Shown piece by piece: positions 10,463 through 20,794 of a stretch of 64,000 bases of DNA. Location: the NCBI GenBank assembly GCA_036874045.1, contig CM072341.1, positions 3,112,501-3,176,500 of the forward strand, given 5' to 3'. Under the pieces are notes generated by a model. It saw only the letters and a program-made list of their open reading frames with translations, was not told the DNA's origin and ran no database searches. This stretch comes from Cymodocea nodosa. Lineage: Eukaryota > Streptophyta > Magnoliopsida > Alismatales > Cymodoceaceae. Position 1 is the stretch's first letter, and the number at the start of each line of letters is the position of its first letter. The translations under genes and the position numbers were made by a program.

Positions 10463-12735
10463 CTAAGTAAAGCTCGAGTAGTCCTCTACTCTGACTTCTT
10501 CTATAATTCCAAAGTAGCTTTTTGGTGTTTTCAGAATAGGTTTAAGTCTTTGTCCATTTACTTTAAATATATTCTGATTTTTAGGATTTTCAATTTCAAT
10601 AGCTCCATAAGGATAAACATTTCGAACTATGTAAGGTCCTGCCCATCTAAATCTTAATTTTCCTGGATGGTTATGGAGTCTAGCCATATAAAGATATACT
10701 TCTTGTCCTATTTCAAAGCTTTTAGGAATAATTTTTCTATCATGCCAGAATTTAATTTTCTCTTTTTCTCTTACAGTCTTCGAATAAGCTTCATTTCTAA
10801 ATTCTTCTAATTCAATTAGTTGCATTTTCCTATTTTCAGCAGCTTGATTTAAATTAGTGTTCAAAGTTTTTAATGCCCAATAAGCTTTATGTTCTATTTC
10901 AACAGTTAAATGACAACTTTTTCCATATACTAGCCTAAAAGGTGACATACCTAAGCTCGTTTTATAAGCAGTTCTATAAGCCCAAAGTGCATCTATCAAT
11001 CTATTAGTCCAATCTATTCTAGTAGGATTTAATACTTTTTCCAAGATTAATTTAATTTGTTTGTTTGCACTTTCTACTTGTCCACTTGTTTGCGGATGAT
11101 ATGATGTTGCAATTTTGTGGTTTACTCCATATTTCTTCATTAAGGCTTCAAAACTTCTATTACAGAAATGAGTTCCTCTATCACTGATAATAGCTTTAGG
11201 CATTCCAAATCTGGCAAATATATTTGTTATAAATTGTATTACCACTTTGTTATCATTAGTTTTTGTAGGAATAGCTTCTATCCATTTAGATACATAATCC
11301 ACTCCCAACAATATGTAATTAAATTGATTAGACATAGAAAATGGACCCATAAAATCTATTCCCCACACATCAAAGATTTCAACCTCAACAATAGAATTAA
11401 GAGGTATCATATTCCTCTTTGATATTCTTCTTATTTGTTGACATCTTAAACAACTTAAGCAATATTTATAAGCATTTTTGAATAGTGTTGGCCAATAAAA
11501 CCCACATTGCAGAATTTTTGCAGCAGTTTTCCTTGAACCAAAATGTCCACCACAAGCTTGGTCTTGTAGAAAGATAATATGCTCGAATATTCAGTTTCTG
11601 GAACACACCTCCTTAAAATCAGATCAATACATTTCTTAAATAAGTAAGGGTCTTCCCAATAGTAATATTTTACTCTTGAGAAAAACAATTTCTCATCCTA
11701 TCTATTCCAATCCTTAGGTGTTAAACCAGTAACTAAGTAATTAACTATGTCTGCATACCAAGGGATTGTGTTGATGGTCATTAATTGTTCATCAGGAAAA
11801 TTATCCTTAATTTCAATATTTGATTTTTCTATTTGTAATCTTGATAAATGATCTACTACTACATTCTCACAACCTTTTTTATCTTTAATTTCTAGATCAA
11901 ATTCTTGCAATAATAATATCCATCGGATCAATCTAGGTTTAGTTTCTTTTTTCTTTATTAGATGTTTTAGAGCTGAATGATCTGTGTATACTATTACTTT
12001 AGCTCCAATCAAATATGATCTAAACTTTTCTAAAGCAAACACAAAAGCTAATAATTCTTTTTCAGTAGTTGTGTAATTAACTTGAGCATCATTTAAGGTT
12101 TTGCTTGCATAATGAATCACTTTAGGAGATTTTTCTATCTTCTGTCCTAACCCTGCTCCTACAGCAAAATCAGAAGCATCGCACATTAATTCAAATGGAT
12201 GGTTCCAATTAGGTGCTTGAATTATGGGAGTTGAAATTAAGCTAGTCTTAAGTCTGAAAAATGCTTCCTTGCAATTTTTATCAAAGTTAAATAGAACATC
12301 TTTTAATGGATTAGTTAAAGGTCTAGCTATCTTGCTAAAGTTTTTAATAAATCTTCTATAAAAACCAGCATGTCCTAGAAATGATCTAATATCTTTTACT
12401 AATTTAGGTTCTGGTAGATTAGAAATTACTTCTATTTTAGCTTTATCTACTTCCAACCCTTTTTTAGAAACAACATGCCATAAGACTATTCCTTGTTTAA
12501 CCATGAAGTGACATTTTTCCCAATTTAAAACTAGATTTTTTTCCACACATCATTTTAATATTTGGTCTAAATTGCTTAATCACACTTCATATGAGTTACC
12601 ATATACCGTAAAATCATCCATAAATATTTCTAAAAAATCTTCAGTCATTCTAGTAAATATGCCCTGCACACACCTTTGAAAGGTAGCTGGCGCATTGCAT
12701 TTTTGTCTAATGCTTTCAATTTTTGATCAATTTTC
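10463..12735 (-). pseudogene. Element A pol: C-terminal RT, RNase H and integrase
   Basis: Begins abruptly in RT at the CNAPATFQRC block. The RT active site reads FMDD (LEIFMDDFTVYG, near 12620), followed by the connection region, RNase H ([37 protein letters not shown]) and integrase with core residues in [16 protein letters not shown] and the [13 protein letters not shown] glutamate. The integrase ends with a basic tail and [11 protein letters not shown] then stop at 10463. Frames shift near 11690 and in the zinc-finger part of integrase (11455-11690), so no single protein is made. It is an Athila-type Ty3/gypsy pol. Protease and the RT palm's first half are missing. Confidence 0.88.
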
Positions 12736-13128
12736 TTTGACTTTTTCAGTTTTGTAAATTATATCATGTTTAGGTTCTAAATATGCCTCATTATAGTTTA
12801 ACCGGTTGACTTCTTATTGTTGACACACAAAATATACCAGTTTGTCCAGATTTTGCTCTATACAATGCTCCAGTCTGTCATAGCTATCCCAAACTTCAGT
12901 GTCTCTCATCATATTACACATTCTATACTGACCATCAGTTGGGTAAACTATAGGATTCTCATACTCGGCTCTATTATATTGAGGATAATTCATTTGTTGT
13001 TCATGCGATCTAACAATCTGTAAATGTCTCAATTCCAAACAATCAGAAATGTCGTGTCCTTCAGAATTGCAGAATTCAGATATGCTAATTAAAGGTTTCA
13101 GAAATCTTTGAGCATAAGCATATGCCAT
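12736..13128 (-). pseudogene. Element A first ORF after the primer site (gag-knuckle remnant and linker)
   Basis: Starts MAYAYAQRFLKP at 13128 and contains EFCNSEGHDISDC, which looks like a degenerate knuckle (C..., GH, ...C), then a polar stretch ending in a stop at 12814 and a further decayed linker to the deletion junction near 12700. Element C has the same ORF start at 26308, leading into protease and RT in one frame. So in this family pol starts with this short segment rather than with a full gag. Confidence 0.65.
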
Positions 13129-13198
13129 ATTCTCAATTACAGAAGAAAACACACAACTCTGGCTATTAAAACAAAACATCTCTAACAGTTACTTATAT

Positions 13199-13298
13199 TA
13201 ATTCAATTCAATTCAATTCACTTCGACTCAATTCAATTCACTTTGACTCAATGCAATTCACTTCGACTCAATTCAATTCAATTCAGTTCAATTCAATT
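13199..13298. repeat. ATTCA-type microsatellite next to primer site
   Basis: Repeats of ATTCA with CTTCGACTCA interruptions fill the interval between the primer site and the first ORF of element A. Element C lacks this run at the equivalent place. Confidence 0.85.
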
Positions 13299-13315
13299 CC
13301 CCGGCAACGGTGCCA
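13299..13315 (-). promoter_or_regulatory. Primer binding site of element A
   Basis: On the minus strand TGGCACCGTTGCCGGGG starts 7 bases inside the 5' LTR. It differs at one base from TGGCGCCGTTGCCGGGG, the site used by Athila-type elements and complementary to a plant tRNA-Asp 3' end. Confidence 0.88.
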
Positions 13316-13322
13316 TAAAACT

Positions 13323-15192
13323 TGTTTGGGTTTTCCCAGCACTACACTAGAAAAACTTGGATTTGTTACTTCTATTTTTACTTAGTTAATTTATTTTTAT
13401 GCCTATTCTTTCTTTTAGAAGTAAACAAACAACCTTTAATACAATTTAGATATTAATTCTAATTTGTACTTTAACTGCAAGTGCATAGTGTCTATTGTAT
13501 CAGTGTGCAAGTACAGGTCGATCCCATAGGGAATTGCTGACGAATTTAAGAAATATTTGATTGTGAACAATTCAAATTTATATTCAATAAGCACTCCGTT
13601 GAGTTACAGTTAACTCAACGGACTAAGTTCGTTGAGTTATGGCTAACTCAACGGACTATCCTCGTGGACTTAAGTTAACTCCACGAGCGTGTCTCTTCTT
13701 TATAATACTGCTATTTACAGAGGAATTCAGCCAACCATTGGGCGATTCCACAGATTGTAAATAACATCAATTAAGCTTTTTAATGCTAGTTAACATTGGA
13801 TTTATCATTAAGCAATACTAACATTCAGATGATTCAAACAGTAACCATTAAAATCTTTAAGTTTTTTTGTACGAACCAATTTTAGTAAACTGTAAAATTA
13901 AAACTAACATAAAACAATCATAAAACTGATACAGACAACATTAATCACGATACAACACAAACAATACAACACTCAAATACAACATACAAATAAAGATAAA
14001 TTATTTTTGGTATTTTTGTTTTGATGTGAACATGGAAATGGGTGAAAGGTGAAATGTAAAGTAATCTCACTTGACAGTAAATACTTCCGACACTACTTGC
14101 AACGCGGTTACACTACTGAAAATTAAACCACTTACAATTCTGTCTCCTCTCCCTATAGAATCGCGAGTCCAGAATTGCAAGATGATCTCCTCTTCAGCAT
14201 ACAGGCATCAACCTGAAGCCAAGGCTAAAAGCTTTACAATCTCCTGAAATATGAGTCGGCACTTGGTGAAAATGTCTTCCCTTCCCGCGACGCGATCACT
14301 CCTCACAGTGGTTGTCAGACACTGTGTTTGGCTCGGAATCGACCCGACATCAAACAAGTATCCTCACAGACCTCCGATGATTGGTGATTATGGTGGTGAT
14401 AACAATGGTTGGTGTGATACTTCGGAGAATCGCCGATACTGTTTGCAGAAAGCTCGGTGCTCCTCCTCTATATACACTAGCCGTCCATTGATCACACACA
14501 CTTCTTTTTTTCTTCTTTTCTTTTATATTTCTTCAGTAGTAACTGCTTCTGCTTGAATGGTCGGTTGGATTTCCTTCCTTCAGATCAACGGTGATGATTT
14601 CTTTCTCCCTATGCGATTGAATTTCTGCGTGATACGTGCAAACATGGTTTTTCCTTCCAACTGTCTATTCCTGCAACCGCTATAGTGGCATTTTAGAAAA
14701 TATATAGTTTGTGGAGTTACAGATAACTCAACGGACTTTCTTCGTTGATTTAACTATAAAACACGTGCAAAAAATAACAACTTAAGTTTATAATGCTAAC
14801 CTAACGCGTTGCCTTAGTGTTCAATATAGCAACTCAACGCGTACAGTTATGCTAACTTAACGAGTTATAACTTAAGTAAATCTACCAGATCTCAACACGT
14901 GTACATCTGGAAATAAAATATTCTCTCTAAACATAATTGTTTGGCAATTTAAACATAACTATCTGAAATATCAGAAAATTCGGATACTTAAGAATTTCAC
15001 AGCTTGCAACTTACCGACAATTCATAAATGTACTAAATTAACATTAATTCTCCAAAATTCAGCAGATTCTTCAATTAAAGCATATAATAGTGCAATTATA
15101 ACATAATGGCTTAATTCTCATATGGTAAGCTAAATATTATGCAATTAACCATCATTTAACCGTTAATAATATGCACTTTTTCATTCTAAACA
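13323..15192 (-). repeat. Element A 5' LTR
   Basis: 1870 bp, TGTTTAGAATG...CCCAAACA on the minus strand. Differs from the 3' LTR by scattered, mostly transition, changes and a 16-bp difference near 13950. It contains a perfect hairpin at 13596-13621 (arms CCGTTGAGTTA and TAACTCAACGG, 4-base loop), several CACGTG boxes and an antisense ORF. Confidence 0.92.
14520..14527 (-). promoter_or_regulatory. TATA box in element A 5' LTR
   Basis: TATAAAAG on the minus strand, at the same LTR position as 21603-21610, 25035-25042 (plus) and 39421-39428 (minus). Conserved in all LTRs of the family, so probably the core promoter of the element. Confidence 0.65.
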
Positions 15193-15197
15193 AGGTG
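15193..15197. repeat. Target-site duplication AGGTG, right
   Basis: Second copy of the 5-bp duplication flanking element A; identical to 2599-2603. Confidence 0.93.
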
Positions 15198-17288
15198 GAG
15201 AGCTTAAAACTCTATATTCCATTATTACCTCCTAGGCATCATGGTGAAGGACCATCAAGACAACAGGTGCTTTTAATAGGAGAAATTAAGACAATTTTAG
15301 AATCTCCTGAACAATTTGAAACACTGCAGACATATAGTCAGACAAAGAAAAAGACAATTGAATATTTTGGACTAACTACAGGTGTACAAGGAATATTGCA
15401 GGAAAAAGAAGAATCAGTGAAAAATGAAAAACTATGCTCCATTGTAGAAGTTGGACAAACATTTTTGTTAGGAATCCTAGCAGATGTGACAAATATTGGC
15501 TTACAAGCATATACTCTATGGTATTGTGTTACATTAGTGCATAATGTATCTTTTAATACAATGGACAGTTTTTCACACAATGCTACAAGCACACATTCTT
15601 TTCCTACAGAAAGTGAGAATGTAGGAAAGTTTGATGATATATATACAGATGATATCAAATTTGATGATATTATTGATGACATAGACACTGAGTCTATGAA
15701 TTTTGAAGATATTTCATTTTAAGAGGAATGTACAGATATTCTTCCTCTTATTGTATCTCAAACAGAGACTTTTGAATTTTGGTACAGTTGCTTATACTAC
15801 ACTTTATATGTATGGTTATGTCTGTTACAATATATCGTATACTTGTTGATAAATGTATATAATCAACAACATACATAGTTACAAATAGAATATGATACGA
15901 CCAATGTCTCACATATACAAATTTTAGAAATATAGGATGATTCTATTCCACAAACAGATATAGAACATTCTTTCATACAGAGACAGTTGTATAGATCACA
16001 TATAGATATACAGGTTGATGATATATAGATTGTTACAAAGACTATTGCTATTGAAATGTTTCCAGAAGAACTAACAAAAGAAATTCAGCAGATTATTGAT
16101 ACAACAATAACAGATATTTCAAACATTTATAATAATTTTGATAGAAATTCCACCAGTTCTGAAAGATCTGACAATATAGATGCTGCTGATAATATTGAAA
16201 CAAGTCCTAGATCAGAACATCATAACAGGAAAATACCTAATCCTGAACAGAGTTTAGATGAAAATACACTATTATGGTTCAAAAATAATTCCTGTTATGA
16301 CAAATTTCAGACATATAAAACTTTTACAGTTTTATATTCAAGACCAGTTAAGTTTGAAGGGATGGCACACATACGTGAACTGTTTGAATTTCAAGGCTTG
16401 TTGACTCTACTTCCACAACAGCCAAGCCATCTTGCTATACCCAAACTTCTTAGTTGTTTTTACTCAAACTTAACAGTGGAAGAAGGTATTCTTGTTTCTA
16501 ATATACAAGAAAATGACATATATTTAACTCCAGATTTACTTCATCAGGTACTTAGTCTGAAAAATGAAGGAGTTAAATTATCAGAAAGAAAATAGGTTTA
16601 TCGATTGGGATGAAACATTACAAGTTTAGCCAAAGATCCAACTGCCAACAAACCATTGACATTACTAAATGACCTAAATGGCCAAGCACGTTTTATTGCA
16701 AAAATATTGCATGCTACATTGTTTCAGAGGTTTGGTCATGAGGTAGAAGTTGGTAGATGTTGTCTTTATACTACATACGCATTAATAAACCATATACAGG
16801 TGAACTGGTATGATATTTTTGTTTCTCATATCTTACATTTGCAGAGTAAATTATTTTATGGTGATACAATTTTGAGAATTATGGCAAGTCAAATAGATAT
16901 TACACCTTGGCCACAGAAAAGACTAAAGTCACGATCTTTCTCTACAAAGGAACTCCAAAAATACCAGGCAGTAGATACACCTGTCCTCAGACAACAACAA
17001 CAACAAGATCGGCAAACACAGCAACAATCTACAGAATTTACAGAAACACAGCAACATACAGATATACAACAAGATATACATACAGATATACAACAAGGTA
17101 TACACAAAGAAATACATACAAGTATAGATACAAACATACATACTGAATTTTTATAGCAACCATCACAAGTTTCTCAAAATGATTTAGATCAGGCATTACT
17201 TGATTAGATAAATAGAGTTAGTATAGATATTGCAAAGAAAATTTCAAATACTTTGATTGATATTTTTCAAAGACAAAGACGCTTGTGA

Positions 17289-17615
17289 TTATACAAATTA
17301 TGTATTACATGATTTATTTTTTTGTAATTTGTAACCAAAACTATTATATAAACTACTTACTGATTTTATTGTTACGTGATTATTTTTCACAGTTTATGAT
17401 ATTAAACAGTTTCTACTTAATCCATAAATCCTATGTATGTTTTAAACTATCGTTTTGATTAATATATACTTAGTAAGATATCCTTCCTTACTTTTATAAA
17501 ACTTAACTTCCTAAAGGGGGAGAAAATAGTTTGTTTACTTTTTTATAATGCCAAAAAGGGGGAGATATAAATTATGTGACTTATTAGGTTTTGACATCAT
17601 CAAAAAGGGGGAGAT
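17289..17615 (+). promoter_or_regulatory. 3' leader of ORF X copy 1 with repeated polypurine tracts
   Basis: Three purine runs (CTAAAGGGGGAG near 17512, CAAAAAGGGGGAG near 17552, and CATCAAAAAGGGGGAGAT ending at 17615). The last, with the preceding TTTTGACATCAT, is the type of polypurine tract known from SIRE/Maximus copia elements and abuts an LTR start. Confidence 0.7.
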
Positions 17616-18777
17616 TATTAGGTATTTAATTTTGATGATATATGCTTTATTAATGTATTTAAATAAGTCTACATAATATTCTCTAAGTATAATAGTTAAC
17701 AGATTATCGGAAAGTTTCATTTTTATGTCAGATAAATTAAAGATTTTCGAAGAGCTAGATTTGCAATAGTTAAACTTTCGGATAGTTAACGTTTCATTTC
17801 TGTCGAATACTTTATGTTAAAAAACTTGTATAGTTAAGTTATCTGCACGTGTGTTTTTAATGTTTTAAGTTGTCACGTGTTTTCCATGTACATTCGGTAA
17901 TGAAAAATCGAATAGTTAGATAACTGTTTGAGTTTTTATACGCATGGATAGATAACTGTTCGAGTTTTATAAAAGGAATAACGAACAGAAAAGTTTCTTT
18001 GTTTAGTCACGTGTTTTGCAGGTGTAAAAAAAAACTCGAAGAGTTAAAGGATAATAAGTGTTCGAGTTTTTATAGGAGTTAAAGGATAAATGTTCGACTA
18101 AATCGAAGACTTAGAAGATATTCTACAGGACTCCATGAAGATAAAGTTTCGATGTATCTACAAGTGGAGATCGTAGAAACTCAAAATGTTAGTGAAGTAA
18201 GTGGAAATTTAAATAGGAAGTAATTTGGATTAAAGAGAAAATTAGTACGTGGATTATGGATTATGGATTGTGGATCAAGTGGATGAACATGCTGAACGTG
18301 AAAGACAACAGAGTTCGACTACTAATAGAGAGTACGAGCTACGTTACAACAAGGGATCCCAATCTCAAAAAACCAAGTCTGAATATTCAATCTGGATCCC
18401 TAACTGAAAAGTTAAGTTTGAATATTCATATTCTGAAAAGTTCTCCAACATCAGAAGAAGTTCGAAATTCCAAGCAATTTTAGAAAAGGAGTTGCAAATG
18501 CAAGAAGTCTGGAAATTCGACAACTGGAGAAGAAGAGATACAGAAGCGAGCAAAGAGAAAGAAAAGAGCTTTGTTTTCCTATTTGAATTGTATATCAAAA
18601 ATTACTGTATCAAAACTGTAAAGAAGGGAATTGAGCTGAAAAGATATTGTAAATTCTATCTTGAAATAAAAGAATAGAATTTCATTTATGAGTGTTTTGT
18701 GATCTTGTTTTATCTGCTAGTTTAATTACTAAAGACACAATTCACCCCCCCTCTTGTGATATAGACGATCTTACAAC
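17616..18777 (+). repeat. SIRE-like LTR downstream of ORF X copy 1
   Basis: Begins TATTAGGTATTTAATTTTG, matching TGTTGAGTATTTTTGTTTTG of the LTR at 52970 with the terminal G mutated. It ends in the AATTCACCCCCCCTCTTG block typical of SIRE-type LTR ends, close to CAACA at 18776. It carries CACGTG boxes and AACTCGAAGAGTTA-type motifs. The right end runs straight into F-box coding remnant, so the exact last base is uncertain. No partner 5' LTR is seen in the window. Confidence 0.65.
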
Positions 18778-19056
18778 ATAAATGAATGGAAGTGGGAAGA
18801 AGAATATATTGAAATAAATGTAGAAATAATAACAGCTACATTATCTTGGAACCGAAAAGGATCCCTTTCTGCATTTCATTTCATTAATGGTAATACACTT
18901 GTGTTTAGTATTAATAACATATTGTAAGTTTACAAATTAAGAAGGAACACGAACTGCATTAAAACAGAATTAATAGCAAGAAGAATTATGCCTTAAAAGT
19001 TTGCTTGGATTGACACGTTTATTCCATTTGTTACTACTTTTCAATCATATTCTTAA
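18778..19056 (+). pseudogene. F-box gene tail (truncated family-A remnant)
   Basis: Encodes the last 90 or so residues of the family-A F-box protein (NEWKWEEEYIEI..., ending FVTTFQSYS then TAA), with an internal TAA and TAG. The 5' part is cut off at the junction with the SIRE-like LTR. It is the fourth copy of the F-box gene and lies in the opposite orientation to the other three. Confidence 0.8.
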
Positions 19057-20780
19057 ATTATAATTCTGTACTTTTAATGTTGTGTGTATTTTGCATTTAT
19101 TTTTAGAAAAAAAAACAAAATATCAATCCAGTTTGTTGGTATCTGTTCTGGGAAACCAATTGGCTTGCTTGTGAGCCACCAAAGGCATAGGAGCCTGGGT
19201 TCCACACAAGACACTGATTTATCAATATCTGTTAAATGTTATTTTGTTATATATTCTGCTTTTATCTGTGAATGAAAAGTTTTTTAGAATTAAAAATCAG
19301 AATATACATAAGGAGATACAAACGAAACAAGGTATGTAATTGATTACTTATTTTGAATTTAGATTTAAACTCAATTCGTTGAGTTAGATGCTAAGTCAAT
19401 GAAACAATATTCATGTCTGCTACAATTACTATATTTATTGTCAAATCTTTTACATTAATGACAATGCAAAATGTAGGTATGGAGGGGAGGTAATTAAAGT
19501 AACAACCATGTAAGTTTGTTAATTAGAGGAATTAGAATGGTACTGCAAAGTTTTGTGGAAATTGAAAATTTTTATGAATTTCTTGTAACTATCCGGTAAT
19601 TGAAACTGCAAAATTTTTAAAGAACTGTAACTGCTGAAATGTTATATTTATAATCTTATATAAGATGTTACAAATTTTACTACTCATACAAATCTAGATA
19701 TAGTATCTTATGTTGCTAAATTTTATGAGTTTAATAATTTCATGATTTTAAAATGAAATCAGAATGCTTAACTTAAACTTAGTAAATTATTTGAAGTCCT
19801 AAAAGAGCTGAAATGTTGATTTTTAGATTAAATGAAACACATATGATCAAAGATACATTTAATTTGACTGATTAAACTTGTAGAATGATTTATGTGTAGA
19901 TCTTATTAAACTACATAAAAAAGTATGAGCTTATTGATATGGATTCATATTTTTAGTAAATAATAGAAGTAGGACTATATGAGATTGGTGTTTTATTGCA
20001 TCTGTATTAATGAAATGCGTACATATACTGTGTTGAAAAGAAAAAAAAAAAAAAGAGAAAAACTTTGAGAGTTTATTGACTTGTTTGATCATAAGTCTTT
20101 TGTACTTGAGTAGATAGGTATGTAAGGATTGTTGACCTGAAAAATGACTCTTTAAATCTAGCAACCTAAGATCCTGATCAGATCTGGGATTGTTGACTGA
20201 AAGCTCGATACATGGGTACATTAGAAAGCTCTTGTATAATTCAAGCTTGTCAAATTAAATTTTAAAGTACAAATATACATATATTGTTCTGAAAAGATAT
20301 AAGTATTTTGTGAAATACAAATATCTTTTGAATCGAGTATATTTTCTGTTATCTAAAATTGTTGAAATATGAATCTAGAATAGACTTTTGAAGTTGTTTA
20401 TTTGAGATACAATTCTTTATTCTACTTGTCTTAATCATATTTAATTGGATTGTATTTTGATTCGTATGTTGTTGAAATTTATTTTGGAAATCTTATTAGA
20501 AAATTCAGAATGACAGATGATGAAAAGAAGAACAAATGATAATATAATTAACACCTATGTGATGTTGATATATTTTGTATGTAATTTACATATATTCTAA
20601 GTATATTTGCAGGTTGAAGAGGAGAAAACAATGTTAAAATAGATAATTGAAACATACAGAATATCTATATAATAATATAAGTTCTTATGATAAAAAGAAG
20701 AACAAAAGGAAGAATTAATTCTAGTACTTTGGAAAGACCAATTAATTAGATCTTAGTTTGCTAAGGGACTAGCAAAATTT
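19057..20780 (+). other. Family-A 3' non-coding region, plus-strand copy
   Basis: Homologous, in opposite orientation, to 4474-6253. Includes the conserved block (core 19163-19194) and ends at the polypurine tract. No ORF supported. Confidence 0.7.
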
Positions 20781-20794
20781 ACGTATGGGGGAAG
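20781..20794 (+). promoter_or_regulatory. Polypurine tract before LTR 1
   Basis: ACGTATGGGGGAAG immediately precedes TGTTTAGAATG. One base differs from the tract of element A. Confidence 0.82.

Larger units (their letters stand above)
2604..15192 (-). mobile_element. Element A: full-length family-A Athila-like LTR retrotransposon with gag and F-box gene after pol
   Basis: Complete insertion, 12.6 kb, with two near-identical LTRs (TG...CA ends), a primer site, a polypurine tract and a perfect 5-bp target duplication. Order on the minus strand: 5' LTR, primer site, knuckle-remnant ORF, truncated RT, RNase H, integrase, hairpin array, tail of ORF X, gag, F-box gene, spacer, polypurine tract, 3' LTR. 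Compared with elements C and D it lacks protease and the N-terminal RT half (junction near 12700) and nearly all of ORF X (junction near 9910). It could only have moved with proteins supplied in trans unless those deletions came later. All reading frames are now broken. Confidence 0.9.
2091..17288 (+). pseudogene. ORF X copy 1, plant transposon-protein-like ORF split by element A
   Basis: One reading frame runs from ATG 2091 to 2603, is interrupted by the 12.6-kb element A, resumes in the same frame at 15198 and ends with TGA at 17286-17288: about 868 codons without the insertion. Several in-frame stops (for example near 2163, 2515 and 16593, mostly TAG) make it a pseudogene. The N-terminus is basic (MSRRGRG). 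Residues encoded by 16260-16980 match ORF X of element D: shared landmarks are YSRPV, LFEFQ.LL, LKNEG, IQ.NW and KLFYGD. This is the pattern I associate with the 'putative plant transposon protein' domain (Pfam Transposase_32 type), a family without proven activity. The C-terminus (16980-17150) is a low-complexity Gln/Thr/Ile/His stretch. No pol gene accompanies it; it is followed by SIRE-type polypurine tracts and an LTR, so it may be cargo of a non-autonomous element. Confidence 0.65.

Noticed and set aside
11168-11422. Plus-strand ORF opposite integrase (and its homologues 30245-29988 and 49332-49589)
   Set aside because: Shadow of the conserved integrase frame; no independent support.
16889-17146. 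Cys-rich minus-strand and Thr/Tyr-rich alternate-frame ORFs
   Set aside because: Complementary or shifted reading of the ACA-rich low-complexity end of ORF X.
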